From NCBI RefSeq assembly GCF_024753215.1, contig NZ_JANUGV010000005.1, positions 1 through 64,000 of the forward strand: a stretch of DNA of 64,000 nt, given 5' to 3'. This DNA comes from Massilia solisilvae. GTDB taxonomy: Bacteria > Pseudomonadota > Gammaproteobacteria > Burkholderiales > Burkholderiaceae_D. A model generated the notes under the pieces. The model was not told the origin of the DNA and did no database searches. It saw only the letters and a list, made by a program, of their open reading frames with translations. Positions 57,401-64,000 of this stretch are shown here, piece by piece; position 1 is the first letter of the stretch, and every line of letters starts with the position of its first letter. The position numbers were made by a program, and so were the translations under genes.

Positions 57401-59880
57401 AAGCCGTCACCGGCTTCACGCTCGCCGACCTCGTTGCCGAAAACGGCAAGCTGTCCAACCTGGCGAGCACCGACAACGGCAGCACCTGGACCGCGCTGTT
57501 CACTCCGACGACCAACATCGACGACACCTCCAACCTGATCAAGGTGGACAACAGCGGGGTGATCGGTGCCCAGGGCCAGCGCGGCGAAGGCCAGAGCACC
57601 TCGGCAAACTACACGGTCAACACGATCCGCCCCACCGCGAGCATCACGGTGGACACCAAGGTGCTGGCGCCGGGCGCCAATACGCAGGTCACCATCAAGT
57701 TCTCCCAACCCGTCCTTGGCTTCGACAGTGCCGACCTCACCGTCTCGCACGCGACCCTGTCCGCACTTGCCTCCAACGATGGCGGGACGACCTGGACCGC
57801 CACCCTGACCGCCGATACCGGCGGCAAGGCCGCGTCGCCGGGCTCGCTCGCGATTGACCTGGGCGGAGTCAGGACGGCCATCGGCAACGCCGGTATCGGC
57901 TCCGTCAGCGCGCACTACGTGGTTGCCCCGGCCGGCTCGGCGATCGGTACGGTCGATGGCGTTCAGGTGGTCAGCCAGTCCACGACCGATCCCAACACCG
58001 GACGCGTGCAGCAGGTACTGCTGATTCCGGAGGTGCCGGCCGGACGGGTGGACGATCCGAACACGCCGAACCAGAAGCTGGCCGACATTCCGCTCGTATC
58101 GAACCCGGCCCCGGGCGGCGCGCCTGCGCTGACGGCCAGCCTGCCGGTTGGCACGGGCCTGCAGGTGGAAGGCCCGGCGGCCCCGTTGAGCACGAGCGAT
58201 GCGCTGACGGACCTGATCCACCGCATCCAGGACAAGACCACCAGCGGGTCGGCGAGCCAGACGGACATGACCAGCCAGGGCCAGGGCTTCCTGAACAGCC
58301 TGGGCGCCAACGGGCAGGTCGAATCGCGGACCATCGTTCCGACCGTGTCGTCAGGAACTGCGCCCAGCCAGCCGATCGTCATCAGCGGCGCGGGAACGGG
58401 CAACGGGCCGAACGCACCGGTGGTCGGCCTGGTCATCGACGGCGCTGGCCTGCCTGCCGGCTCCACGCTGCAGCTCGATAACGTCGATTTCGCCGCCGTG
58501 ATCGGCGACGTGCGCCTGATCGGCGGTTTGGGCAAGAATTACGTGGTGGGCGATGGCGCGTCGCAAACCATCTATCTTGGCCCGGACGACGACGTGCTCA
58601 GCGGCGGCGGCGGCGACGATTTCATCGGCAGCGCGGGCGGCGATGACCATCTCGATGGCGGCGACGGCAACGACCTGGTCGCGGGCGGCATCGGCAACGA
58701 TACCGTGATCGGCGGCGCGGGCGACGACATGCTCAACGGCGGCCGCAGCACGGTGGGCGACTGGACCTTCCACATGACTGCAGCCGGTGCGATCAGCGCC
58801 ACGCACGACAAGGCCGTATTCACCGCGGCGGGAACCGAAGTGGTGCAGGGAGCCGAGCTGGACGCCACGGTTTCGGAGCTGGGCTTCCTGAAGGCCGCCC
58901 CGGAACAGCTGGCCGGGATCGCCATGCTGTACGCGGGACTGGACCGCGCGCCCGACGTCGCCGGGCTCACCTTCTGGGCCCGTGCCGGCGTGTCGCTTGC
59001 CGACGTGGCCAATGGCGTGCTGGCCTCGGCCGAATTCGGCGGCAGCGCGCTGGCCCACGCCGACAATGCGACCTTCGTGCGCGGCATGTACCTGCAGGTG
59101 CTGGGCCGCGAGCCGGAAAGCGCGGCGATGGAGTACTGGAGCGCGCGCCTGTCCGGCAGCGACGGCAGGGCGCCGTCCGGCCGGGCGGACGTGCTGGTGG
59201 CCGTCGCGCTGAGCGACGAGCACAAGGGCAAGATGCTGGCGGCCGACGGCTACACCATCGCGCAGGGCAGCCTGGCGCAGGAAACCGCCTGGTTTTCCGG
59301 CAGCGGCGACGACCGCCTGGAGGGCGGCACCGGGCACAACCTGCTGGTGGGCGGCGACGGCGTGGACACGGCGGTCTATGGCGGCAACCAGGCGCAGTAC
59401 CACGTCCTGATCGGGACCGATGGCCTGCTGCGCGTTGCCGACACCGGCAGCGACAGCCTGGACACGCTGTCCGGCATCGAGGTGGCCGAGTTCAAGGACG
59501 GCAAAGTCGACCTGACCGCGCTTGGCAAGGACGTGGGGCAGCTGGACCGCGTGGGCCTGATGTTCCAGACGGTGTTCCATCACGCCGCCGGCCTGGACGC
59601 CCTCAAATCCTTCCTGGCGCTCAATACCGATGCGCCGGGAATGGCCAGGGCGCTGGTGGCCACGTCCGAGTTCCAGTCGCGCTTTGGCGGCACCAGCGAT
59701 GCGGCCTTTGTCCAGGCGCTGTACGCCAACTCGGGGCTGGATGCGTCGAAAGCGGGCGGCATGCAGTCGTGGCAGGACTACCTGGGCCACCACAGCCGTG
59801 CCGAGCTGATCGCAACCTGGATCGCCCAGGACGACGTGCAGCACGCGCAGTTCGGCAATGCGGGGTTGTGGTTGTTCTGA
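48466..59880 (+). CDS. giant RTX adhesin with DUF4347, Ig-like repeats and DUF4214 domains
   Basis: This 3,804-residue surface protein is probably exported by a type I system. Residues about 10-175 resemble DUF4347 (GLHVVGHGAEGSLNFG, DILLYGCDVG), usual at the start of very large adhesins. A cadherin-like domain follows near 340-450 (TENTAVNLAALLHVSDTDSGQ). From about 558 to 2663 there are 20 Big_12-type Ig-like repeats of 100 residues (ITFTFSEDPG, GTGTTRTATFTPT, AGTASITVAGGTYTD), broken by one different Ig domain at 2163-2262. Further Ig-like domains lead to Ca-binding nonapeptides near 3377-3430 (GGDGNDLVAGGIGNDTVIGG) and two DUF4214-like regions (LYAGLDRAPDVAGLTFWA; FVQALYANSGLD). No secretion genes are in the window. 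Confidence 0.9.
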   Translation: MNSQTVQEPATQIAFVFDNVAHYQELVAAFLPDVEVHVLDASKDGLQQISAILEGRSGVGGLHVVGHGAEGSLNFGSVNLDSANIGGYTEVLGKIGAALAAGGDILLYGCDVGAAAIGARFVGQIAQATGADVAASTDATGGAQRGGDWVLEYRQGDVTSDGALNAAAVHSLDTLLGLMPTGLQDVTPTMSTSSFVGGFTLSVQTGYSLTGAYDANGLYFNSPAAPNEWRDAKFTVTADNTNITGFNLDGINWIKYSATGTFSILVSGFNAGGGLIAQTTVSTANGSTTYTGGDFSGFVGIHTFTVEIIGSSDPLVHWPISQNTFDGFSVSNPIAANIAPTFVDTTTQLTDTENTAVNLAALLHVSDTDSGQTLTWSQDTAPSHGVLTFSSPTATSGSTDVTPGGSIVYTPTTGYAGTDSFVVKVSDGTATATRTVNVTVKPPAASAPVLTAATDTGLSNSDKLTKATSVSFSGAGAAGDSTSTVQVWVDKNGNGVYDAGTDLISTSATLTSGTWTSPAIDVSTLANGSYNVYGQITGGGQVGPTSSAGSFTIDRTAPTVTISSNVSKVLVGQTATITFTFSEDPGSSFTWNGTSGDVVVTGGTLGAISGSGTTRTATFTPTAGLDSTSASITIAAGSYTDAAGNNGGAGTTPSLTIDTLAPTVTITSDKSALKIGETASITFTFSEDPGAAFDASDIAVTGGTLGALSGTGTTRSATFTPTSGTNGGTASITVAAGAYADAAGNASGAGATPSLTFDTLAPTLAISSNKAALKAGETATITFTFSEDPGATFDAGDVTVTGGTLGTVSGTGTTRTATFTPTANTNAGTASITVAGGTYTDGAGNDGGAGATPSVTFDTLAPTVTVTSDKSALKIGETATITFTFSEDPGAAFDASDITVSGGTLGALSGTGTTRSATFTPTASTNGGTASITVAAGAYADAAGNASGAGATPSLSFDTLAPTLTITSDKAALKIGETATITFTFSEDPGATFDASDLTVTGGTLGALSGTGTTRTATFTPTASTNGGTASITVAGGTYTDSAGNNGAAGATPSVSFDTLAPTLAISSDKAALKAGETATITFTFSEDPGASFDASDVLVTGGTLGAVSGTGTTRTATFTPTANINAGTASITVAGGTYTDGAGNNGGAGATPSLTFDTLAPTVTVTSDKAALKIGETATITFTFSEDPGAAFDASDLTVTGGTLGALSGTGTTRTAVFTPTNGVNAGTASITVAAGAYADAAGNASGAGATPSLTFDTLAPTLTITSDKSALKAGDTATITFTFSEDPGATFDASDLTVTGGTLGALSGTGTTRTATFTPTANTNAGTASITVAGGTYTDGAGNNGGAGATPGVTFDTLAPTLAITSDKAALKAGDTATITFTFSEDPGATFDASDILVTGGTLGTVSGTGTTRTATFTPTANINAGTASITVAGGTYTDGAGNNGGAGATPSLTFDTLAPTVTVTSDKAALKIGETATITFTFSEDPGAAFDASDIAVTGGTLGALSGTGTTRSATFTPTASTNGGTASITVAAGAYADAAGNASSAGATPSLTFDTLAPTLAITSDKSALKAGETATITFTFSEDPGATFGAGDVTVTGGTLGTVSGTGTTRTATFTPTANTNAGTASITVAGGTYTDAAGNNGGAGATPSVSFDTLAPTLAITSDKSALKIGETATITFTFSEDPGATFDASDVLVSGGTLGTLSGTGTTRTAIFTPANGVNAGSASITVAGGTYADGAGNNGGAGATPGVTFDTLAPTVTITSDKAALKVGETATITFTFSEDPGATFDASDLAVTGGTLGALSGTGTTRTATFTPTASTNGGTASITVAGGTYTDAAGNTGAAGATPGLTFDTLAPTLAITSDKAALKAGEAATITFTFSEDPGASFDASDVLVTGGTLGTVSGTGTTRTATFTPTANTNAGTASITVAGGTYTDGAGNNGGAGATPGVTFDTLAPTVTITSDKAALKIGQTATVTFTFSEDPGATFDASDVLVTGGTLGALSGTGTTRTAVFTPANGVNAGTASITVAGGAYTDGAGNNGGAGATPSVTFDTLAPTVTITSDKAALKVGETATITFTFSEDPGATFDASDLAVTGGTLGALTGTGTTRTATFTPTANTNGGTASITVAAGSYTDGAGNNGGAGATPGVTFDTLAPNAPSAPALAAGSDTGTSATDNQTNTTTPTLTGTAEAGATVKLYDGASLIGTGTATAGVWSITAPALSEGTHSITAVATDAAGNTGPASAPLAVTIDTTVPTLAITADKPALKVGETAIITFTFSEDPGTTFDASDVLVSGGTLGTWSGTGTTRTAVFTPTNGVNAGTASITVAGGTYTDTAGNNGGAGATPSLSFDTLAPTVTITSDKAALKAGETATITFTFSEDPGATFDASDLAVSGGTLGALSGMGTTRTATFTPTASTNGGTASITVAGGTYADGAGNTGGAGATPGLTFDTLAPTLAITSDKAALKIGETAAITFTFSEDPGATFDASDVLVSGGTLGTLSGTGTTRTATFTPTANTNAGTASITVAGGAYTDGAGNNGGAGVTPGVSFDTLAPTVAITSDKAALKIGETATITFTFSEDPGATFDAGDVAVSGGTLGALSGTGTTRTATFTPDANMNNKTASITVAAGAYADAAGNAGGAGATPALTFDTLAPSAPSVPVLDAASDSGVSNSDGLTNAATLRFTGTAEDGATVKLIDPATNAVLGTGVAAGGTWAIDVSGLAEGIANIAAVATDTGGNTGPASAASSVTIDRAAPAAPSIALTSGGSPGSVVSYGKITVSGIEAGASWQYSVDGGAHWQNGSGTEFIVTTEGSATVLAHQTDGAGNTSVASNPLSFTLDTSGPTSSVSLNDLALTSGETATVTISFNERVVGFDLNDISASNATLSNLSSSDGGRTWTALMTPNPGVSSASNVINVNNTGVTDGVGNRGIGSSTSPNYTVQTGRLAAAIDLSDTSLLAGETAVVTIRFGEAVTGFTLADLVAENGKLSNLASTDNGSTWTALFTPTTNIDDTSNLIKVDNSGVIGAQGQRGEGQSTSANYTVNTIRPTASITVDTKVLAPGANTQVTIKFSQPVLGFDSADLTVSHATLSALASNDGGTTWTATLTADTGGKAASPGSLAIDLGGVRTAIGNAGIGSVSAHYVVAPAGSAIGTVDGVQVVSQSTTDPNTGRVQQVLLIPEVPAGRVDDPNTPNQKLADIPLVSNPAPGGAPALTASLPVGTGLQVEGPAAPLSTSDALTDLIHRIQDKTTSGSASQTDMTSQGQGFLNSLGANGQVESRTIVPTVSSGTAPSQPIVISGAGTGNGPNAPVVGLVIDGAGLPAGSTLQLDNVDFAAVIGDVRLIGGLGKNYVVGDGASQTIYLGPDDDVLSGGGGDDFIGSAGGDDHLDGGDGNDLVAGGIGNDTVIGGAGDDMLNGGRSTVGDWTFHMTAAGAISATHDKAVFTAAGTEVVQGAELDATVSELGFLKAAPEQLAGIAMLYAGLDRAPDVAGLTFWARAGVSLADVANGVLASAEFGGSALAHADNATFVRGMYLQVLGREPESAAMEYWSARLSGSDGRAPSGRADVLVAVALSDEHKGKMLAADGYTIAQGSLAQETAWFSGSGDDRLEGGTGHNLLVGGDGVDTAVYGGNQAQYHVLIGTDGLLRVADTGSDSLDTLSGIEVAEFKDGKVDLTALGKDVGQLDRVGLMFQTVFHHAAGLDALKSFLALNTDAPGMARALVATSEFQSRFGGTSDAAFVQALYANSGLDASKAGGMQSWQDYLGHHSRAELIATWIAQDDVQHAQFGNAGLWLF
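50454..54953 (+). repeat. 15 tandem exact 300-bp coding repeats
   Basis: The phrase encoding ITSDK-ALK-GETATITF recurs at 50461, 50761, 51061 and every 300 bp to 54661 with no length variation. Each unit encodes one Ig-like domain. A more divergent first unit lies at 50139-50453. Confidence 0.95.
55254..56453 (+). repeat. 4 further 300-bp Ig-like coding repeats
   Basis: The same 300-bp unit resumes after one 300-bp domain of a different Ig type (54954-55253, APALAAGSDTGTSATDN). The last unit has diverged (FTPDANMNNKTASITV). Confidence 0.93.
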
Positions 59881-59994
59881 TTCGGTTCTGAGCGTAAGGC
59901 CGGCGGCGGCCGGCTTTACGCCAGCGCGACGACATGACAACGGCAACCCGCAGCGGCAATCCACTGCAGGTTCATTGGCATGAGGGGGAATTCT

Positions 59995-60069
<75 letters not shown>

Positions 60070-60130
60070 AGGAAGACATGGGGACGCATGCAATGCACAC
60101 CCGGGCGGGTGTCGCGTCCACATGAATTTT

Positions 60131-61060
60131 TCAGTGAGAGCGGATCATAGTGCCAAAAGCCTGTTCGGTCAAGACTTCAAGCAACAATGAGTGTTCAATA
60201 CGACCGTCGATGATGTGCACCGTGTTCACGCCGGACTTGGCGGCATCGAGCGCCGACGAGATCTTCGGCAGCATGCCGCCCGAGATGGTGCCATCGGCAA
60301 ACATCTCGTCGATCTCGCGCGCCGACAGGTCGGTGACCAGGTTGCCGTTCTTGTCCTGCACGCCGGCGATATTGGTCATCATGATCAGCTTTTCGGCCTT
60401 CAGGATCTCGGCAATCTTGCCTGCCACCACGTCGGCGTTGATGTTGTAGGCCTGGCCGTCCTGGCCGAAACCGATCGGGGAGATGATCGGGATGAAGGCG
60501 TCGTCCTGCAGTGCCTTGACCACGGCCGGGTTGATGGCTTCGATCTCGCCGACAAAGCCGATGTCGAGGAACTCGCCCGGCTTGTCCCGGTCCGGCATCG
60601 ACATCTTGCGTGCGCGGATCAGGCCGCCGTCCTTGCCGGTCAGGCCGACCGCCTGGCCGCCGTAGTGGTTGATCAGCATGACGATGTCTTGCTGCACCTC
60701 GCCGCCCAGCACCCATTCCACCACTTCCATGGTTTCCTCGTCGGTGATGCGCATGCCTTGCACGAAGGTGCCTTGCTTGCCGATCTTCTTGAGCGCGTTG
60801 TCGATCTGCGGACCGCCGCCGTGCACCACCACCGGGTTCATGCCCACCAGCTTGAGCAGGATGACGTCGCGCGCGAAGCCGTGCTTGAGGCGCTCGTCGG
60901 TCATGGCATTGCCGCCGTATTTGATGACGATGGTCTTGCCGTGGAAATTGCGGATGTACGGCAGCGCTTCCGCCAGGATCTGGGCCTTGATTTGTGGTGA
61001 GACCTTGGTCAGGTCGAAATTCTGGTCGTCGGCGGGCGGATTGGTCAGCTGGGCGTTCAT
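60131..61060 (-). CDS. argB: acetylglutamate kinase
   Basis: This 309-residue amino-acid kinase phosphorylates N-acetylglutamate, the second step of arginine synthesis. Motifs are [11 protein letters not shown] (phosphate-binding Gly and Lys), [14 protein letters not shown] and [13 protein letters not shown]; the C-terminal [24 protein letters not shown] is typical. The extended N-terminal helix marks the hexameric, arginine-inhibited type. ATG 61060 gives the standard start; an upstream in-frame start at 61153 is rejected as unconserved. Confidence 0.95.
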   Translation of the reverse strand: MNAQLTNPPADDQNFDLTKVSPQIKAQILAEALPYIRNFHGKTIVIKYGGNAMTDERLKHGFARDVILLKLVGMNPVVVHGGGPQIDNALKKIGKQGTFVQGMRITDEETMEVVEWVLGGEVQQDIVMLINHYGGQAVGLTGKDGGLIRARKMSMPDRDKPGEFLDIGFVGEIEAINPAVVKALQDDAFIPIISPIGFGQDGQAYNINADVVAGKIAEILKAEKLIMMTNIAGVQDKNGNLVTDLSAREIDEMFADGTISGGMLPKISSALDAAKSGVNTVHIIDGRIEHSLLLEVLTEQAFGTMIRSH

Positions 61061-61194
61061 CGATGGTCCAAAAGAATTTTGCAGGATTTTACAGGCAACC
61101 GGGCAGGGCCTGTGCGCATTATAGGGCTCTCTTGTTGAATTTTCCGGCTCCATCCGTTAACTTTGGTTACTTACCTCACTTAGCGGGCCGATCG

Positions 61195-61398
61195 ATGAGC
61201 ATTTGTACGCGCTGCGGTGCACCGTTTGGGTGCGCGATGGCCGATGGCGGGGCCGAGCCCTGCTGGTGCACGGCGCTGCCGGCCATCGTGCCGGTGCCGG
61301 ATGTGCCGGCCGGCTGCTGGTGCCCGGCTTGCCTCGAGCGGCATGTGGCCGGCCGATCCGACGCCACGCCGGAAGTTCCGGCTCCGCCTTTGAACTGA
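61195..61398 (+). CDS. cysteine-rich CWC family protein
   Basis: This 67-residue protein with seven Cys has the CWC pattern ICTRCGAPFGCAMADGGAEPCWC followed by CWCPACLERHV. It probably binds zinc. Function unknown. It is divergent from argB with a 134-bp gap. ATG at 61195 is the first that keeps the family N terminus. Confidence 0.8.
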   Translation: MSICTRCGAPFGCAMADGGAEPCWCTALPAIVPVPDVPAGCWCPACLERHVAGRSDATPEVPAPPLN

Positions 61399-61452
61399 GC
61401 GGATACGCGCTGCGTGTTCCGGGTCTAAGCTCTGTTAGCTGAAGGAGCTGCG

Positions 61453-61881
61453 ATGGACACTTCCTACGACAACGATGTCGTCGCTTGGGCCAGCGAGCAG
61501 GCGGCTTTGCTCCGTTCTGGCAAGCTCGACGCAATTGACGTGATGAATATCGCTGAGGAGATCGAAGGCGTTGCCCATGACGAGCAACGCGAATTCGGGC
61601 GGCGATTCGGTTCCTTGTTGATGCATCTGCTGAAGTGGCAATACCAAACAGCCTGGCGTTGCGGGTACTGGCGCGAAACGATCGCCGCAAAGCGTCAGGC
61701 TGTGAGCTACTATCTGGGCGAAGCGCCAAGCCTGAGTAAGTTGTTTGAAGACCAGGGGTGGCTCGACGTTGTGTGGGGCGACGCGGTCCGTCGCTTGCGG
61801 GATGAGATCGGGTTGGACTTTCCCGAGCATTGTCCTTGGCCTGTGCGCAAGGTACTGGATGACGACTTTTTCCCGGTCTGA
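61453..61881 (+). CDS. DUF29 family protein, copy 1
   Basis: This 142-residue protein matches DUF29 throughout: YDNDVVAWASEQAALLRSGKLDAIDVMNIAEEIEGV, LLMHLLKWQYQTAWR, and WPVRKVLDDDFFP at the end. The biochemical role of DUF29 is unknown; members are often duplicated. AAGGAG precedes the ATG. A diverged paralogue begins 1 bp after its stop. Confidence 0.88.
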   Translation: MDTSYDNDVVAWASEQAALLRSGKLDAIDVMNIAEEIEGVAHDEQREFGRRFGSLLMHLLKWQYQTAWRCGYWRETIAAKRQAVSYYLGEAPSLSKLFEDQGWLDVVWGDAVRRLRDEIGLDFPEHCPWPVRKVLDDDFFPV

Positions 61882-61882
61882 C

Positions 61883-62311
61883 ATGGACGGTTGGACAAAA
61901 GACGATGTGGGCGTCACCGCCAACGCGGCGGCGGCTAGGTTGCGTCGCCCGGACGCAAGCGGATTCGACAAGTTTCGTTTTGCCGGGGAGGTTGGAAGGG
62001 TGAGCAGGCGCGAGCAGCGACAACTCGGCAGCAGGATGACAGTCCTCCTCGCGCATTTGCTGAAATGGAAGTACCAGCCCAAGCGCCGCTGTCACAGCTG
62101 GGAAGCGACGATCCGCGAACAACGCACCGCGATCCACATCGCGCTGCAGAGGTCGCCGAGCCTCAAGCATGCTTTGGCGGACGATGCATGGCTCGGCCTA
62201 TGCTGGAAGGACGGCGTGGCGCTGGCGCGGGCACAGACTAACCTGATGTTTCCAGGAACTTGGATTTGGTCGGTCAGCGAGACGCTTGACGAGGATTTCT
62301 GGCCGAACTGA
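61883..62311 (+). CDS. DUF29-like protein, diverged copy 2
   Basis: This 142-residue paralogue has the same length as copy 1. The middle and end are conserved (LLAHLLKWKYQPKRR, SWEATIREQRTAI, SPSLKHAL, ETLDEDFWPN), but the N-terminal DUF29 signature has eroded: the usual WA-QA-LLR-G and IAEEIE become ANAAAARLRRPD and FAGEVG. It starts 1 bp after the copy 1 stop, so it is probably cotranslated. It may be subfunctionalised or decaying. Confidence 0.78.
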   Translation: MDGWTKDDVGVTANAAAARLRRPDASGFDKFRFAGEVGRVSRREQRQLGSRMTVLLAHLLKWKYQPKRRCHSWEATIREQRTAIHIALQRSPSLKHALADDAWLGLCWKDGVALARAQTNLMFPGTWIWSVSETLDEDFWPN

Positions 62312-62329
62312 TCATTCGCTGGGTTCAGC

Positions 62330-63400
62330 TCACCGCCGCGTTCGGAAAAAACGCAGCATCTCCCGGCTCGCATCCGGCCCGCGGCCGTCGGTGTAACTGC
62401 CGTGCGCGCTGCCGCCAAACCACGCATGGCCGCCGCCATGCACCACCCACTGCTCGGCATGCACGTTGCCATCGTCGCGCTGGTGCAGCGTGCGCGTGTA
62501 GGCATGCCCGTTCGGCACGCGGCCCGGCTCGACCACGATCCCTTTCGACACCGCCAGCGTGCCCTGCGCAATCAGTTCGTCGGCCGCGGCCGGGTGCACG
62601 GTCTGGTCCTGGTCGCCGTGGAACACGATGATCGGCAGCGTCTGGCCCGGCGTGTGGCGGCGCTTGAAGTCGCCCTTCATTGCCGCCAGCGCCGAGGGCA
62701 GGTCGTCAGCCGCCGCGAACGGCAGGCCCGAGTGCACGCCCACGGCCGCGTACAGGTCCGGATACACGGTGCCCATGATGGTCGCCATCGCGCCACCCGC
62801 CGACAGGCCGGCCACGTACACCTGTGCCGGGTCCACCGCGTGCGTGGCCATGACATGCCGCGTGATGCCGGCGATGATCGACGGTTCGCCGCGGTCGCGC
62901 TGCTGGTTCGTCTCGTCGAACCAGTTCCAGCAGCGCGACGGGTTGGCCTGCTGCGACTGCGCCGGATACACGACCAGGCAGGGCATGTCCTCGGCCAGCG
63001 CGTTCATCTGGGTGCCGCGCGCGAAGTCGTCCGGGTCTTGCGTGCAGCCGTGCAGCATCACCACCAGCGGCACCGGCTGTCCGTGGCAGGTGCTGGGCAC
63101 GTACAGCTTGTAATCGCGGCTGCCGGCGTCGTTGGTATAAACGCCGTCGCTGAACGTGCCTGGCAGCGTGGGCCCCGGCTGTGGCTTGAGGGCGCCGGCC
63201 GGCAGGTCGATCGCGGCCAGCAGGTCGGCCGGCATCGGCATCGCGGTCGGCTCCATCATTTTGCGCGCCGCCTGCTGCAGCGCCGACGCGTTGTGGAGCG
63301 CCTGCTGAACGGCGCTGGTCGTGACCGCGGCCGGACCTTTGCGCATCAGCGCCCGCGATGCGGCACGCATTTGCGTAAACAGTTTCTGGTTCAGTTTCAT
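62330..63400 (-). CDS. PHB depolymerase-family esterase
   Basis: This 356-residue alpha/beta hydrolase matches the type 1 esterase PHB depolymerase family: the oxyanion region LVVMLHGCTQDPDDFARGTQMN, the lipase box AGLSAGGAMA, the Asp in FHGDQDQTVHP, and the catalytic His in VHGGGHAWFGG. The N terminus (KLNQKLFTQMRAASRALMRKG) lacks a clear signal peptide, so intracellular or non-PHB ester substrates are possible. A ribbon-helix-helix regulator gene precedes it by 23 bp on the same strand. Confidence 0.88.
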   Translation of the reverse strand: MKLNQKLFTQMRAASRALMRKGPAAVTTSAVQQALHNASALQQAARKMMEPTAMPMPADLLAAIDLPAGALKPQPGPTLPGTFSDGVYTNDAGSRDYKLYVPSTCHGQPVPLVVMLHGCTQDPDDFARGTQMNALAEDMPCLVVYPAQSQQANPSRCWNWFDETNQQRDRGEPSIIAGITRHVMATHAVDPAQVYVAGLSAGGAMATIMGTVYPDLYAAVGVHSGLPFAAADDLPSALAAMKGDFKRRHTPGQTLPIIVFHGDQDQTVHPAAADELIAQGTLAVSKGIVVEPGRVPNGHAYTRTLHQRDDGNVHAEQWVVHGGGHAWFGGSAHGSYTDGRGPDASREMLRFFRTRR

Positions 63401-63423
63401 GGGCTCTCCTGAGGTTGGGAATA

Positions 63424-63849
63424 TCAGATGATGCGGTCGGCCAGCGCCGCCTTCAGTTCGCTGCGCACGTGCAGCGCGCCGAGCACGAAGATCGATTCGA
63501 TCGTGGCCAGCGCCAGCTCGGGCGAGACGTCGTCCGCGATGCTGGCCATGCCGAGCACCTGGATCTGCAGGCGCTGCCCGGCGGCGCGCGCGGCTTCGAG
63601 GTCGGCGCGCGAATAGTGATGCATGCCCAGCACAAGGCTCCGGCGCGCCACGGTCTGGCGCACCACGTCGGCATGCTGGCCGAGCTGGTTGCGGATCGCC
63701 GTGCGGATGAAATCGGTGCGGTTGGCGTAAAAGCCTTCGCTCACCAGGAGGTCGATCTGGCCAAGGTCGATTGGCCCGAGGTTGATCGTGATCTTTTCGG
63801 AATCCTGCGTTTTTTGCTTCAGTTCGCCCGCGCCCATCGCACCCGCCAT
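63424..63849 (-). CDS. CopG-type ribbon-helix-helix regulator
   Basis: This 141-residue protein has a ribbon-helix-helix domain at about residues 20-60 (KITINLGPIDLGQIDLLVSEGFYANRTDFIRTAIRNQL). A C-terminal domain of unknown type follows (LVLGMHHYSRADLEAARAAGQRLQIQVLGMASI). It is directly upstream of the PHB-depolymerase-family gene, so it probably regulates that gene; antitoxin function is less likely because no toxin-sized partner is present. Confidence 0.78.
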   Translation of the reverse strand: MAGAMGAGELKQKTQDSEKITINLGPIDLGQIDLLVSEGFYANRTDFIRTAIRNQLGQHADVVRQTVARRSLVLGMHHYSRADLEAARAAGQRLQIQVLGMASIADDVSPELALATIESIFVLGALHVRSELKAALADRII

Positions 63850-63935
63850 CCATCCACCATCTGACTGGATGGTAGTCTACGCGCTTGAAACCGAGGGTCA
63901 AGCGCGATCCGATTGAATACGTTAATCTTCTGCCC

Positions 63936-64000
63936 ATGAGTCCAGACCTGAAACCCGGCGTGCGCTTCGAATGGCAGTACACCGTGCCGTCGCGCGCCAC
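63936..64000 (+). CDS. probable thioesterase-family protein, cut by window end
   Basis: Only the first 21 codons are present (MSPDLKPGVRFEWQYTVPSRA). The PGVRFEWQYTVP pattern resembles the N terminus of hotdog thioesterases of the fluoroacetyl-CoA-thioesterase-like group. It is divergent from the ribbon-helix-helix gene. No more can be said from this fragment. Confidence 0.4.
   Translation, partial: MSPDLKPGVRFEWQYTVPSRA

Noticed and set aside
63424..63849. Antitoxin of a toxin-antitoxin pair
   Set aside because: The partner gene is a 356-residue esterase and not a toxin-sized protein, and the regulator has an added C-terminal domain.

Overview
The window is a GC-rich betaproteobacterial chromosome segment. 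Gene order and protein character point to the Burkholderiales, most likely Oxalobacteraceae (a Massilia/Telluria-like organism). This is an inference from mnmG-rsmG-parA-parB followed by the complete atpIBEFHAGDC operon, a divergent Lrp-putA pair, rsmD-coaD-ferredoxin, and argB/slmA housekeeping genes. No rRNA, CRISPR array, insertion sequence or integrase was seen.

Layout. 0.1-2.2 kb: rsmD, coaD, a YfhL-type ferredoxin, chaB and a small membrane protein. 2.4-9.7 kb: a LysR regulator, an Lrp-type regulator divergent from putA, then ald (proline and alanine catabolism), with mtnN convergent to ald. 9.78-10.30 kb: a noncoding, gap-free imperfect palindrome of about 514 bp with mirrored DnaA-box-like 9-mers and mirrored outward promoters; it separates mtnN from a GMC oxidoreductase. 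12.1-16.9 kb: a branched-chain amino acid/amide ABC transporter operon, livG-livF-livK-livH-livM. 17-19.8 kb: an epoxide-hydrolase-like enzyme, an iron-type alcohol dehydrogenase and a TSUP exporter. 19.85-24.4 kb: three parS sites, mnmG, rsmG, parA and parB (the chromosome segregation locus). 24.7-31.9 kb: the ATP synthase operon with a clear sigma-70 promoter and a strong terminator.

31.9-41.8 kb holds accessory metabolic and envelope genes: a beta-lactamase-fold serine hydrolase, a fascin-like beta-trefoil protein, an M19 dipeptidase, a PGRP-type amidase, a CoA-binding protein, a periplasmic glutathione peroxidase, a GNAT enzyme, an unknown secreted protein, ompW behind an FNR-type promoter, and a LysR/D-tartrate dehydratase pair. 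41.8-46.6 kb: an uncharacterised gene, a pabB-pabC fusion, slmA, a HAD nucleotidase and a TraB/GumN protein. 46.6-59.9 kb is a surface-protein block: three tandem tail-collar (MdpB-like) genes and one 3,804-residue RTX adhesin built largely from 100-residue Ig-like repeats encoded by exact 300-bp units. 60-64 kb: tRNA-Thr(GGT), argB, a Cys-rich CWC protein, a tandem DUF29 pair, a PHB-depolymerase-family esterase with a ribbon-helix-helix regulator, and the start of a probable thioesterase.

Two dispersed repeat families run through the region. One is a REPIN-like family (GTC-C2-3-GGC/GCGGGAC hairpins, singly or as head-to-head pairs); one copy lies inside the signal-peptide coding region of the glutathione peroxidase. 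The other is a family of about 112 bp with long terminal inverted repeats (GTAGGGTGGGCAGG...), found twice, each time at the 3' end of a LysR gene. The most unusual features are the 9.8-10.3 kb palindrome, the 300-bp repeat array of the adhesin and the repeat-derived signal peptide. All family assignments come from reading the translated sequences; no database search was run.
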